Shown: positions 1 to 10,198 of the stretch, piece after piece
Layout of the letters: the number at the start of each line of letters is the position of its first letter
Numbering within the stretch: the first letter of the stretch is position 1
NCBI RefSeq assembly: GCF_004359215.1
Contig: NW_027152213.1
Span: 1,510,791-1,548,773, forward strand
Direction of reading: 5' to 3'
Length of the DNA stretch: 37,983 nt
Origin: Bremia lactucae
Taxonomy: Eukaryota > Oomycota > Peronosporomycetes > Peronosporales > Peronosporaceae
The notes under the pieces: generated by a model
What the model saw: only the letters and a program-made list of their open reading frames with translations
Database searches by the model: none
Told to the model about the DNA's origin: nothing
Made by a program: the position numbers and the translations under genes

Positions 1-40
1 GGAAATGTGGTCCTTGGACGGACTACAAAGTGCTACCAGG
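1..40 (-). other. leader and primer-binding site of a minus-strand LTR element leaving the window
   Basis: Read on the minus strand, the bases directly after the LTR end at 41 are CCTGGTAGCAC, followed by a leader almost identical to the one after the LTR at 36324-36756. A TGG starting two bases past a LTR is the usual place for a tRNA primer-binding site; I cannot name the tRNA. The body of this element lies left of base 1 and is not visible. Confidence 0.6.
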
Positions 41-498
41 TGTAACGGGGCACTACGACTTGTACTGCTTCAGTACAAGTCCACTTCGCACTGCTTCAGT
101 TGCGAGTGGTGCCTTACGTTATTTCACGTACACTAGTACGTGCAGAGGAAGACTTCTCTTTAAGGCAACTAGCTTAAATAGGGTTAAATGAAAACTGTAT
201 TAATATAATTAAGTATCTCTTCTTTCTATCTGTTACCTCTAACTTAATTATAAACTAATACTAAACATGCAATTGAATTCTTATCTCATCTTATCTTATC
301 TATCTCTTTCTTTTGCTCACATCTACAGCTGATTAGTCTGCTGAATAAATAGATATAATGGTATATACCTATTTATGGATAAGAGTTCTGAACATTACTA
401 TTTAAAGTAATATCCTCCAAATATTATCTACCTTTTAGATAATATATTGGTTATCAACCTTTAAGTGTTAATTTCATGTAACGATACACCCCGTTACA
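41..498 (-). mobile_element. LTR, family L1 (5' LTR of a minus-strand element)
   Basis: The 458-bp segment begins TGTAACGGGG and ends CCCCGTTACA, i.e. TG...CA ends inside a 10-bp terminal inverted repeat. It is homologous along its whole length, with small indels, to the LTRs at 22568-23008 (same strand) and 36324-36756 (opposite strand). The adjoining primer-binding site on the left shows that it is a 5' LTR on the minus strand. Near its U5 end (57-81) is a perfect 11-bp hairpin, conserved in the other copies. Confidence 0.85.
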
Positions 499-654
499 AC
501 CAGAATGTAAATAGATTTTATTTGTTCTATCGAGTAGATAGATCTGAAGTTGTGATGACTTTAACAAGCAACATACACTCGTAAGGTTACCAAACAGCCA
601 CAACATATCTTAAATATGCGATCTTATGTTTGCGCTTCGTATACAATTATGTAG
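499..654. other. AT-rich spacer, nothing recognised
   Basis: Sequence between the L1 LTR and the Copia remnant. I see no coding frame, LTR similarity or structural RNA here; it could be the flank or the 3' end of the Copia-type element. Confidence 0.4.
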
Positions 655-1560
655 TTAGCCTGACACTTGCATGTGTTTGTCTTTTGGAAGCGCTTTAGTC
701 AGACCGTTTGCCACCACGTCTTCAGTGGACTTGCAATCCAACTTAAAATCGTCTTTTACACTCTCTCTCGGACAATGTCGAATTTTATGACGATATGTTT
801 TTTTTTTTTTTTTTTTTGATATGTCTACCATTCAGTGGTAGACTGGATCTTTTGTTAATACAGTGCATCTGTGGAAGCCTTGATAAATTGTTGCCGCGTC
901 ACCGTGGTATATCGATAGCTCTTGAGCAGTAGTCAGATTCAGACCGCTTCATGACTTGCGCTGTAAAGACCCGTGTACTCGGCTTCTGTGCTTGAAGTGA
1001 CCAATGTCGGCTGCCGATTTGAGTTCCATTAAATGACGCTACCATTTAGAAGGATTATTTATATTAAATATCAATATTCATAACAATTTCTGTTTAACAT
1101 AAACGGACGTGAATCATCTCGTGTCTAAACTGCCAGCCCATTAGCATCAGCAAAGGCAATTTGTACGTCCTTGATCGCGCTGTGGTACAAAGTCTCAAAG
1201 TCTTGCATTGTGCTTAAATTTGGAATCCGGTTGGCTGCAATCTAGTGCGACGTTTACGTACTGCTCGGAAAACTTAGCCAGCTCCACCACTGCGCTCCAC
1301 CACTGCGTGTGTAATGTCTGGTCGACTAAAAGTTGTCACTTACATTTGTGCTCCCACAAGACCACATAAGCAAACTTCGATACATCTTCTTGTGCTGCTT
1401 AAACAGGTTCGAATTTGGGCTCGATGGAGTTCGTACATCTTTGCAGCGGTCCACGCCAATTTTCTGCTCAGCTTGATACTTCGCGCTGATTTATCTACCA
1501 CCTTGCTGTTCCGGGTTTGTGATGTATCTCAATCCAACGCAGTACTTCTTACACCTTAGC
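655..1560 (-). pseudogene. Ty1/Copia-type pol remnant (RT C-terminus and RNase H)
   Basis: On the minus strand, in broken frames, one reads a degenerate RT tail with RPDIT (about 1315-1330) and LAKFSEQY, then the Copia RNase H signature SSTEAEY (about 980-1003) after WNSNRQPT, then the VRE motif near 760, and finally a terminal LTKALPKDKHMQV (664-720), which matches the usual LTKxLP end of Copia polyproteins. Stops and frameshifts separate these blocks, so it cannot make a working polymerase. It is the only Copia-type sequence in a window otherwise dominated by Gypsy-type elements. Plus-strand ORFs here are shadows. The Copia call is well supported by motif order; the exact limits are approximate. 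Confidence 0.75.
792..823 (-). repeat. poly(A) tract flanked by a 6-bp direct repeat
   Basis: Twenty T (798-817) lie between two copies of GATATG (792-797 and 818-823), inside the Copia RNase H remnant. On the coding (minus) strand this is A20 flanked by CATATC. Without the tract and one repeat the RNase H reading around VRE lines up with the family again, so it looks like an insertion with a target-site duplication. Confidence 0.6.
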
Positions 1561-1734
1561 TCGAGGTGCCCAGTTACATATATATGGCACAGCCGGACAG
1601 TTTCAAATATCATAATTGTTTAGACAAGAGAGTTTGTTTGGAAAGCAATTAATAAAACAAGCGACTCTCGAAAGTTGGCGCACAGGTCTGCGGCGAAGCG
1701 GTAAGCAACTTGTTTTATCATGTGTTGATGTAGC
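1561..1734. other. unassigned spacer
   Basis: Between the Copia remnant and the truncated L2 LTR. No frame, LTR or RNA recognised. Confidence 0.35.
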
Positions 1735-1996
1735 TTGTTGATCGATTGCCACGCGGCACCTCCTTGCGCACCTCCTAATCGTGTCTTCTACTGATTGGCG
1801 GGGTTAATTCAAACTTAAATTAAACTATCAGCAGAACTAATGTCTCGTTACCAAATTTGGTAATATTGGAACAGTTAATTTAAAATCAATAAAGATAATA
1901 AATCTGTACTTCTAAATATTATTCCATCTCATAGGATAAAATATCAATTATTCTCTTATGAAAAATAAAATTTATGTGTCGGTACACTCCGTTACA
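1735..1996 (-). mobile_element. truncated 3' LTR of element M (family L2)
   Basis: Homologous to the middle and start of the LTR at 8188-8653: the shared stretch includes CTCCTTGCGCACC-like sequence, a CTAATCGTGTC block and a palindrome around ACCAAATTTGGT (near 1850). On the minus strand it starts TGTAACGGAG at 1996. The U5 side is missing beyond about 1735, so it is a truncated 3' LTR in the same orientation as the 5' LTR at 8188-8653. Confidence 0.65.
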
Positions 1997-2077
1997 TAAA
2001 TATGCAGAGTGACAGAGAGTATCTCTTTGTGAAGAAACACTTGTTGGTCTTATTTCAATTCCAACTTTTAATTGCGC

Positions 2078-3340
2078 ATGGTATCGAAGCCCGTGCGCGT
2101 AGCCTGTGAAGCCGCAAAGCTGGAAGTTCCATGACTCCGTGTAGCTGCTAGTGATGTAAATGTTTTTGCAGGCGCTCATGTGTCTACTGCAGGAAGAGAC
2201 TCACCTCCAACTCGGATTTGAGGTGACTGGTAGGAGTCGGGTCATCGTCCGACTTGGTGACTATTAAGGCCTCCGATTCGCCTGGGGCGGAGTCATCAAA
2301 CCTAAGATTTCTATCGTGACAACTTAAACGGTAATGGCGACGTTGCTTAACTAGTCAGCTAAATTATTTAGAGATGGATAATTTTTATTAAATATTATTT
2401 TTAAATTTGAATAAATATTATTCTCAATATCTAAGCATACTGAATTTATTTTCTTTAAATAATTTAATTCTTTGACCCTTTTGGTGTCGAGTCATCTTGT
2501 GATGCTGCCATGGACAACGATGATTCTGGTGGTGCCAACATGCATCACGAGGAACGAAGTATCATGAATGTCACTTCGATATGAATGCTACTGGTGGTGC
2601 TAGCAGGCATCACCAAGGACGGAGTGATCTTAAAGATCACTCCGAGAGTAAATGTTAACGTGAATGTTAACATTCACCAACGGGAGAGGGACCGCAAAGC
2701 ATTGCAGTTTGCTCTTGAAAAGATAGCTTAATTGCCCTCTTCGGGCAACATAATTCATTGGTCTGGTTATACCAACGAACGCTACAAAATTCCGTTATTC
2801 GACTCATCCAAGCTTCACAAGCCTGGTAAGGACGAGCCGGAATTCTTCATCGATGCCTTTTTCGGCATCGATGGCACGCATGCAAGCACGCAAAGGATGT
2901 TACTCCGTTGTTTCAAGCTTGGGAAGCATTCGTACAAAATATGAAAAGCCTTGACCGCGTAGCCAGGCTTGACAAACTGGATGCTTTCCGTGACCGGTTT
3001 AAAAGACGGACCGTAGTCGGTGCACGCTACAAGCTGCACCGTTTGTCCAGAGAGGCAGGCTTGTCTTGCCTCTCGTCTGCGGGCTCTTGCCTCTGCTGCT
3101 TTAAGGGCGCAATTCATGCCCCTTCTCCCTTAAGGATGCCCATTGGAGGACACGCATCTTTTCTGAGATGCGAAGGGATTGAGAACCTACAATCTTTTAC
3201 GAGCGCGGAAAGCGCTCGTTTCCTGATGGACCCTCTGGTGATGAGGATGGATCTCTTCATACTACCCGGGATACATCCATTATTAGCTGCGAACGAGGTT
3301 CCTAGCTATCTTGCGAGGGTAGATACCTTCGTTAACTAAC
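2078..3340 (+). pseudogene. ORF X1: unknown ORF antisense to element M pol
   Basis: Degenerate coding region whose start (MVSK, ATG at 2078) lies about 80 bp inside the 3' LTR and runs towards the convergent end of pol. It is homologous to X2 (28831-29880, minus) and X3 (35215-36170, plus). Shared blocks, in order: an N-terminal Ala-rich part; a Ser/Gly/Asp/His-rich part with an internal duplication of about 60 bp (2520-2645); WSGYTNERYKIPLF then LHKPGKDE (about 2755-2850); and QAWEAFVQNMK...VGARYKLHRLSREAGL (2915-3062). At least two frames and several stops are needed to read it through, so this copy is dead. I do not recognise the protein. It is not the element's gag, which is found at 7130-8160. 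Confidence 0.6.
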
Positions 3341-3344
3341 GAGG

Positions 3345-5140
3345 TAACTCGTTCGAACCCGGTAACTTAAGAATCGACAAGAGAACGCTTTTCACCACTC
3401 GATTCCGTCAAATGATGTGGATGAGAACTGAAAATCGGGTTCGCCTCATACGTCGAACCTGAGTCATCACCGTGACTTGTGTCATGTTCTCTGGTTTTAC
3501 AGGAGAACGTTGATCATAAGCGTCCCCATCGTCGCGAGTTAGTGACGACTGTCGACAGCGTTAGTCGCGAGGATTTGCAAAAACGTTTTCAAGTTGCGGT
3601 TGATCAACTGGTGAACAAGCAAACGCATCACAGTTCCTTCGAGACGAGCTATGGCAGCTTGTCAGCAGATTTCATCCTTGAAGGAAATGTCTCGTTCATT
3701 AGAACTACCAGACTTTGTCCCGAGATCATCAGCTTTCGACTTTGGGCAATCTTGCCATGAGGGATGCCTTGGCACGTGCCAATTTGACTCGAACCGGAAG
3801 AAGCCTCGTACTGTTGGTATTGGGCGGAGACGTCAAACGTCAAAATAGGATGTGTATGCATTGCCTTGACGGAGCAGTACACGGAACGGGCCGATATATT
3901 TAAGCAGCAATTTATTACTGCCCATATTCTTCACGACATGTTTATGTAGATTTATCGTTGACAGTAGGGCTAGATCGCTAACTTTGAACAAAAGAACGTT
4001 TGCTCACTCTTTCATTATTGCCAGCGTTCCGTTTCTGTTGGTCCATGCATCAGCAATGGGTTCCTGCACGCAAGCCAGCAGGAATTCCACTGCTGACTCG
4101 GTTTTTGTTTTCAATTTCAGTGAGCCCGGTGCGCACTCCGGAGATTTCTTTCTCCTCATTTTGAGAGCATCATTGTTCTTAATAGTATTATTGTATTCGA
4201 TGCTGAGTACATCGGCATCGCAACTATCAAAGTCAGCATTAAATTGATAGCTATTACTGAGTTTGGCTTCTTCATTGTTTGATTGAATCAACATTGGTAT
4301 ACTTCGCATTAATTGTTGAGTCAATGCGTGATGAGCAAGGGCTAGATTGGTCTTTGCTCGATCGAGCCCCCCCTTTTGAATCAAAGTCACTATTTAACAA
4401 GCCGGGTAAACATAAATGGCGTAAGCCATTCACGAAAAGCTGTAGCTTTGTGGATGCATGCAGCGAATTGTTGATGGCAACTTTTGCTATCGGCAAGAGC
4501 TCTATCCAACTCGTAAAAGAGCTGACGTATTCGCGAAGTATCTTTTCGTGAATACGATTTGTAAGTTCTGTCCGACCGTCTGTAGCAGGATAGTCACAAT
4601 TTGACATTTTCATCTGTATTCCAAGTGATTTGACAACAAATTGTCAATACTCGGCCGTGAACCGGGGGTCTCGATCTGAGACCAGTTCACGGGGTAACTC
4701 ATGGAGTCGAAATATCGTGTCAACAAGACACGAGCACAGCTTTTGGCTGCAATCGACTCCAGAATCTGCAGCAAGATGGACCATCTTGCTGAAACGATCA
4801 TCAAACACAAGTATACCCACTATTCGTGTGATCTTCTTCGGGAAACACGAAGACGAAGTCCAAGATACGGACTGCCAACATTCTGCCGGAAGTGGTAGAG
4901 GTTGTTACTGAGCACGGGATGAAGCACTGGACCTCACCCTTTAATATACTTTGCAAGCACGTAACTTGCGGATGACTCCATACTGGCGTGACCAGTAGAA
5001 ATTGCGGCTTATCGTGAGATAAGGTTCTCACGTCCTCGATGCACACTTATTAGTGCATCGTGGCACTAACGCACGATGCGTAAACGCAAATCTTGTGGGT
5101 GGGATGACGAAACGAGGTGTGTCGCCAGCAATGGCTATGT
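3345..5140 (-). pseudogene. Gypsy-type integrase of element M, decayed
   Basis: Minus-strand fragments follow integrase order. An HRGRE remnant of the zinc-binding region lies near 5040-5060. The core follows as LDFVFVFPEEDH (about 4845-4885), then a mutated DRFSKM-like stretch (about 4780). YPATDGRTELTNR, the region holding the catalytic Glu, and HAST lie in the open frame 4272-4613. A C-terminal YIGPFRVLLRQGNAYT block (about 3855-3905) marks the usual barrel after the core. Several frames and internal stops separate the blocks. No complete chromodomain is visible; homology fades near 3345, where the opposing ORF X1 ends. The D,D-35-E triad is not intact. Confidence 0.7.
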
Positions 5141-5439
5141 AATACAGTAAACCATTGCGTGTTGTGTATAAATCTGTTGAAGTCGATACAATTTCGACAA
5201 TTCCTATAAGAATTGTTGGGATGGATTTCTGATGTGAATTGTCAAATCTTTTAGAGCCTTAGCTTCTTGATACTCTCTTCCATGGTTGTCAAGTAATGTT
5301 GACAACAGCTAATTGTTGAACATAGGTATCATGCTCGCTGTACACTTATTGTTGCAACTAAGAACTCATGCTCGCTGTTGCTGGCTTATCGTCACTGTTG
5401 ATTTACGTAGCCGGCTTAAATCAGGCCGGCGCGAAAGGG

Positions 5440-5830
5440 CATCAGTAACGACGTTCAACAGAAGTTATACTCCGCGAAGAAAGACAAACATCTCGCCATT
5501 TTTTTTTTGCGAGAAGTGTGGACCGTGCGTAAAGACGCATGGTCCGTATATACAATGAACGGTCTATGCCCCAAAAGATAGGCCCTAACTTAGCCAGAGC
5601 ATATTTCATGGCAAGTAGTTCCTTGTCATGCACTGGATAATTGCATTCAGCTGGTTGAAGCTGACGCGATTGAAAACAGATGACACGCTCTGCGCCGTCT
5701 GTGTCATATTGCATCAACGCACAGCCGATTGCAAAATCGCTGGCGTTAGAGATCACATGAGATAGTCTGTCGTGGTCCGCTATCACCAATATTGACGATT
5801 GCTTTGCTTGATTTTCTCAAGAAACGCTGA
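5440..5830 (-). pseudogene. Gypsy-type RNase H of element M
   Basis: The minus strand reads ASDFAIGCALMQYDTDG, then VICFQSRQLQPAE and NYPVHDKELLAMKYALA, the standard RNase H block that follows RT in Gypsy-type Pol. The usual VCDAS start has become SNAS, and the frame is lost after LAK. RT lies directly upstream on the minus strand (higher coordinates) and integrase downstream. The same block occurs at 26286 (element B) and at 15000-15190 (element A). Confidence 0.8.
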
Positions 5831-7036
5831 CAATCAGCGCTCCATGACCATTTTACATTTTTTTTAACATGCCAGATATATGTACAGTTATTTCGGTATA
5901 ATTTCTCGAGTACTAATGGAAGTACGCCGCTAAGCCCAGGAACTTTCGAAGTCGTTTTACATTGACCGACATAGGCCAGTCGGTCATCAACGTGAAGGAT
6001 CTTTTCAGGATCAGGGCGTACACCATGTTTACCCACGATGCACCTAAGAGGCGGAGTTTCGCTCGCTGCGAATATACACTTCTTGAAATTTGCATACAGC
6101 TTATGCTTACGCAAAAGTGTAAGATCCGTTTTGTACGTGAGTACGATGTACTCGAACATCCGACTTTCTGTTCATGGCACTGCTATGAATGACGACGTCA
6201 TCAAAAACTAGGTGCGAAATCCCGCACCAATCTTAATATATTGGTTATACATCTGTTGAATGCTGCAGGGGCACTACTAAGTCCCTGTGGCAGGACTAGC
6301 CACTCCCATAGCATAACGCTTGGGGTGCTTACTGCTGTGAACAGGATATCTTGTTCACGCAAAAGGATCTGATAGAATCCATCCATCAGATCAATTGACG
6401 AAAAGATTGTACTCTTTGACATATCATCTATGATTACGTCTTTTCGTGGTATCGGCGTTTGAGCCGGTACTGTTGCAGCGTTCAGTTTATTGAATGCATG
6501 CACTATCCGCCATCTTCCTGTTGCTTTACGCACACAGAAGGTCGGAGAGCTATATAGGAAAGTTGATTCCCTCACATGGCCCGCTGCTAAGAATTTGTCT
6601 ATTGCTATTACTTGTTCACGAGGTCAAGATGCAATGACCATTGCTTCATGACACAGTATTTCGCACCTGGGACTAGGTCGATTTCGTTTCGAGTGCCTTT
6701 ATCTTTAGGCAACTCGCACGGTACTGATTCAGGGAAGACAGTCTTCTCATCAAGGACACTTTTCTCCTTCGATGAGCTGCTGAGAACTTGTTCGCTCTTA
6801 GGAAATACCATTGCCAACTAAAATTTCGACCACGTAGTTGTAATCTGTGACAGGTACGCAGACCTGCTTGACTTTGCCACTACGCAGATCACGCAAGATT
6901 TAAGCGTTGGCAATTGAGTTATCTCCAAAGTCAACTTAAGAGGCGCTATCCGATTAAGTGTATAAGCGCCTACACTTAATCCGTTGTTTTCTAAGACATT
7001 CAATGTCTCAGTTTCCTCTCTGGAACTTATTTCCAA
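5831..7036 (-). pseudogene. Gypsy-type reverse transcriptase of element M with its upstream linker
   Basis: From high to low coordinates: a linker with LEITQLPTL (about 6945) and CVICVVAK; then NEIDLVPGAKYCVMKQW (about 6640-6700); then an open stretch 6201-6575 with SSPTFCVRK, WRIVHAFNKLNAAT, IDLMDGFYQI (palm motif A region) and LPQGLSSAPAAFNR (motif B region). A frameshift falls where the YxDD box should be: the frame ends FAPSF and DDVVIHS continues in another frame. The thumb part, RKHKLYANFKKCIF, is at about 6065-6115. The protease domain expected between gag and this linker is absent, so a deletion of roughly 0.9 kb relative to element B separates the gag zinc knuckle from the linker. 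Confidence 0.8.
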
Positions 7037-7129
7037 AGGTACCTGGGAACCTTTAACTACAGGTTTCTAGGGACTTATTCCCGCAGATTCTTGGGGACAT
7101 ATTCCTTCAAGTTTTATTTAGGGAATAAG

Positions 7130-8160
7130 GTCGATCGTTTCGCTCATTGTTTCTAGGCACTTGACGTGGGGCACTACACTCATAGGCGTAGTGGCCCGTC
7201 TTCTGACAACGATTGCATATTCTCAATTGTTTGTGGCTTGAAGAGCGAGGTTTCTCGCTCTCCACATACGAGAGGTCCATATCTTCTGGACCTCCGTTTT
7301 CTTGTCGTCTCGGAGGACGGTAACTTCCAGAGAGGACGAAAGCCTGATTAAGGCTGAAGTCCTCCTGTTCCGCTATATAGATCGCTTGGTCGAGCGACTT
7401 TAGCTCAAGCTGGAACAGTTGAGTCTTGACAGTCCGTCTATAAGACCTTTAATAAACTCAGTTGCCTGGTTTGTTCATCATTTGAATGACTCACGATAAA
7501 ACTGACCAGGTATCATGTATGGTGGGCATAGGCGTGAAGGTCACGCTTGCCCTACTTCAAATCCAGGAGCTAGGCTCGAGCCCTGAATTCGGCACGTGGC
7601 GGCTCAAATGTTTGCCTGAACCGGGTCATAAAGACCTCATACGATCCAAAACAAATAGGCCGTGAAGCTTGAGCACGTCCGGCTAAGTTGGACATACCAA
7701 ATTTCACTTTCATCGCATCATCGTTGATGCGGCGAGCTTCAACGGCATCGTCTAATTTGACAAACCATCTTTAAAGGAAGTCGCCTTCGACTGCCTTCGA
7801 CTTTGAGATTTTAATCTTTAAGGGTTTTGGGTCGACGAAGCAGCGTCAGCAATACTGCTGTCTCAACAATTTTATGTTGAGCACCCTGTTCTCTCAACAT
7901 ATCCGCGAGTTGAGACCTTGTTGGAGAAGCAAAACTACCTTTTCGTGAGTCCCATCGAGTTCATGTTGTATGAACTCGGCTATGTTGTTCATCTGTGTTC
8001 AGAGTGAACAGCATGGCGCCAACGGTTGGCCCGCCTTCGACCGAAATCATGCGTTCGATCGCCCTCCATTCAAGGTCACTTAAATGAGTGAAACTTTTAC
8101 GCGTTGCGTGATAGCCTTCTCGAGGGGCTTGAAAGCTCCCTCCTTCTTCAACATGTTCAT
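7130..8160 (-). pseudogene. gag of element M with a complete zinc knuckle
   Basis: On the minus strand the frame opens with MNMLKKEGAF at 8160, just past the LTR and leader. Capsid-like blocks follow in several frames: NLAGRAQAS and VFMTRFRQTFEPPRAEFRARA (about 7560-7700), and AEQEDFSLNQAF (7330-7375). The C-terminal part has PEDMDLSYVESEKPRSS and a perfect CCHC knuckle, CNRCQKTGHYAYEC (7176-7217, C-x2-C-x4-H-x4-C), then SAPRQVPRN. Frameshifts and stops interrupt the capsid region. It is the element-M counterpart of the gags at 23528 and 36808. The slippery site and hairpin found after those gags are missing because of the downstream deletion. Confidence 0.8.
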
Positions 8161-8187
8161 GATAGGCCGTTGAACGGACTACGAATT

Positions 8188-8653
8188 GCTAGCAGCAACC
8201 TTTGCTAGTACTCATAATAGTACTAGTTCGCCTACACTGATTACAGTGAAGGTTGCCCCCCCCCCCGACTACTTCACGTACGCAACGTGCAGAGGAAGGT
8301 TCTAAGTAGCTAAGAAGTCTTAGCTACTCAAGGTAAATTCTAAAACTTAAAAATAGAGAAAAAGTAAAACTTTTAAATTGCTTCTTAACGATCTTCTATC
8401 TACTACTGACTTTATTATATTAATAACTTATCATGTATGGCGCCTGCTTGCGCACCGCCCAATCGTGTCTTGTTACATTTGGCGGTTGATTCAAACTAAA
8501 ATCAACCAATCAATAAAACTGATGTCTTATTGCGTCAATATTACCAAATTTGGTAATATCGGAGTTATTAAATCAAAAATAATAAAAATATTTTTTTGTA
8601 TATCTTTACTAATTTCCTCTCATAACTAATAGTTTTTATGTAACGGACACTCA
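8188..8653 (-). mobile_element. 5' LTR of element M (family L2)
   Basis: Read on the minus strand this matches the plus-strand LTR at 33244-33608 and the fragment at 1735-1996. Shared parts are the ACACGATTGGGCGGTGCGC block (about 8444-8466), AGCTAAGACTTCTTAGCTAC (about 8307-8330) and ACTAGTACTATTATGAGTAC (near 8215). The leader after it resembles the L1 leader, though the LTR/PBS joint is altered. It contains an 11-C run (8256-8266) and the palindrome ATTACCAAATTTGGTAAT. Limits are accurate to about 10 bp because the TG/CA ends are eroded. Confidence 0.7.
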
Positions 8654-9631
8654 AAGTTTCGAAGAATGATCGAGATGATGAGTAATTCACTTGCGTGCAA
8701 AATTAATGATCACATTCGAACTAAACACTGCAGCTTTGTCTTTTGTCTTGTACCGTGTGTCTCGACATGCCTTAAGCTTACAGGTCTTGAACGCGAAGAT
8801 GAGCAGGTCGCTCTCTGCAATCAGGCTTTTAAAGATGTTACCCTCCATCAACAAGGCGTATAATTACACTATGAATCACACTGACATTAAAAAGTTGACG
8901 TAGAATTTATGTAGAATTTGGAAATTATGGCCGTACATACGGACGGACAAATGCAGATCGTTAAGCAAACACGCACACAGCCGAAATGTAGTCCATCTCT
9001 AAATCTATGCCCGTCATCTTTAGATAGCCTTACAAAGATAAACAGTTTCAGCATATCGCTAACAGTCCCACTCTCATTGCTGAACGTCTGAAAAGACGTG
9101 GCGAGCAAAAAATTTCAGTATAAAACTACTTGTTTTTGGTAGGTGCCTTACAAAGTCAGATGTTTGACAAATCGTTCAGAAGCTATTCGAGGCGCTGCCT
9201 CTTTATTCGCGAGGTAGAATGTCAAGACATAATACAGAGGCAACTTGCACATGGATGTGTGTCCAGTCAATTACACGCATAATTAAAATCTACCTTAAAG
9301 TTTAGGAATGCACAGTGCAGAATGCATTCAATGCTTTGTAAAATCTAGCTGAAGAAAATAAGCCTGAAAAGCGTCATGGCTTTTGCCAACAGCGCTTAAA
9401 AAAACATAATCCTTGCAAAATTGTGCGGTTTTCAATACGGCCTACCGCTGGTTTGAGGACAAAACTCCAGTCTGCTTATCCGTACTATGTACATGTTGCA
9501 AATACGGAATGGGCATCACGACAAACCAGCGGTCCCAGCATTTCAGTCCGATGTAGTTTTATTATCGAATAGAATGTTTTTTCGTCGCTTCGTCGGATAG
9601 CGAGGGATGCGAATCTGTCTGTGGCTACTTA
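8654..9631. other. unassigned region between element M and the phosphatase gene
   Basis: About 1 kb downstream of the phosphatase stop codon, with no LTR or pol similarity that I can see. A short plus-strand frame at 8666-8863 (65 codons, ending ERED-EQVALCNQ...LHQQGV) begins beside the LTR and might be the last exon of a gene cut by element M, but nothing in it is recognisable. A 12-bp inverted repeat (9444-9455 and 9522-9533, ACCGCTGGTTTG) with a 66-nt spacer is also present. This is probably host intergenic DNA. Confidence 0.4.
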
Positions 9632-10175
9632 TCACCACGTCACGTGTTGATCTAGAAATTCTCGCGTCGTTTCTTCAATCTGCGCTATATTCTCCACGTA
9701 GGTGTCGTAGGACATGTGCCATGGGTCAGGCACGTCTCGCGTGAAGGCACACAGCACGCCTTGACGTTCTTTAGTTACCGGGAACTTTTCCGTGACCTTG
9801 TGGACCATTCCACTGGCCACGCAGACGACGTAGTCGGCATCTTTGCACATTTGCTCTGTCAAAAGCTGCGAGCGGTGAGTCGACAAGTCCAGCTGGTACT
9901 TTTTCATCACATCTTTCGCGTACTTGGACGCTGGGGATCCTTCGGGTTCGAATGCATCTGTCAACCTACCACATGACAGCGTTGTCCGTGAAGGAATGTT
10001 CGTTTTAAAACTTCAAGTACTACTACACAACTCACGCTGCAGACCGAATGACAATACCCTTCTCTTCTTGTTGCTCACGCGACATGTTAAGCTTGCGGCG
10101 GAAGTATTCGACAGCAAATTCCTCCGAGACTGGTGAGCGGCACGTGTTACTAGTGCATACAAACACAATGTTCAT
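9632..10175 (-). CDS. low-molecular-weight protein tyrosine phosphatase, two exons
   Basis: A spliced minus-strand gene. Exon 1 is 10175-10036 and exon 2 is 9965-9632. The joined product is 157 residues, the usual size of this family (about 150-165). The signature loop C-x5-R-S is at residues 7-14 in MNIVFVCTSNTCRSP, with nucleophile Cys7 and Arg13. HRSQLL follows in exon 2. The DPW general-acid motif is at residues 127-129, and the protein ends in a helix-like EETTREFLDQH. Members hydrolyse phosphotyrosine (some bacterial relatives phosphoarginine) through a cysteinyl-phosphate intermediate in the cytosol; the exact substrate cannot be told here. The ATG at 10175 was chosen because the family normally starts a few residues before the loop. 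There are no stops or frameshifts, so this looks functional. Element A's LTR starts 24 bp upstream of the ATG, so the native promoter has been displaced or replaced. Confidence 0.9.
9966..10035 (-). other. intron of the phosphatase gene
   Basis: A 70-nt intron with donor GTGAGT (10035 downward) and acceptor TAG (ending 9966). Removing it joins RSA to the next exon as ...SAALTDAF..., keeping the frame and completing the family fold. Without it the frame stops right after the donor. Confidence 0.85.
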
Positions 10176-10198
10176 CGCGGTGGTCGTAAGATAGTAAT

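Noticed and set aside
8256..8266. 11-C run as a regulatory element
   Set aside because: Lies in a decayed LTR and is absent from the related LTR at 33244; slippage or sequencing error is enough.
9716..10136. Plus-strand ORFs opposite the phosphatase
   Set aside because: Antisense shadows; the minus strand has the family motifs and splice sites.
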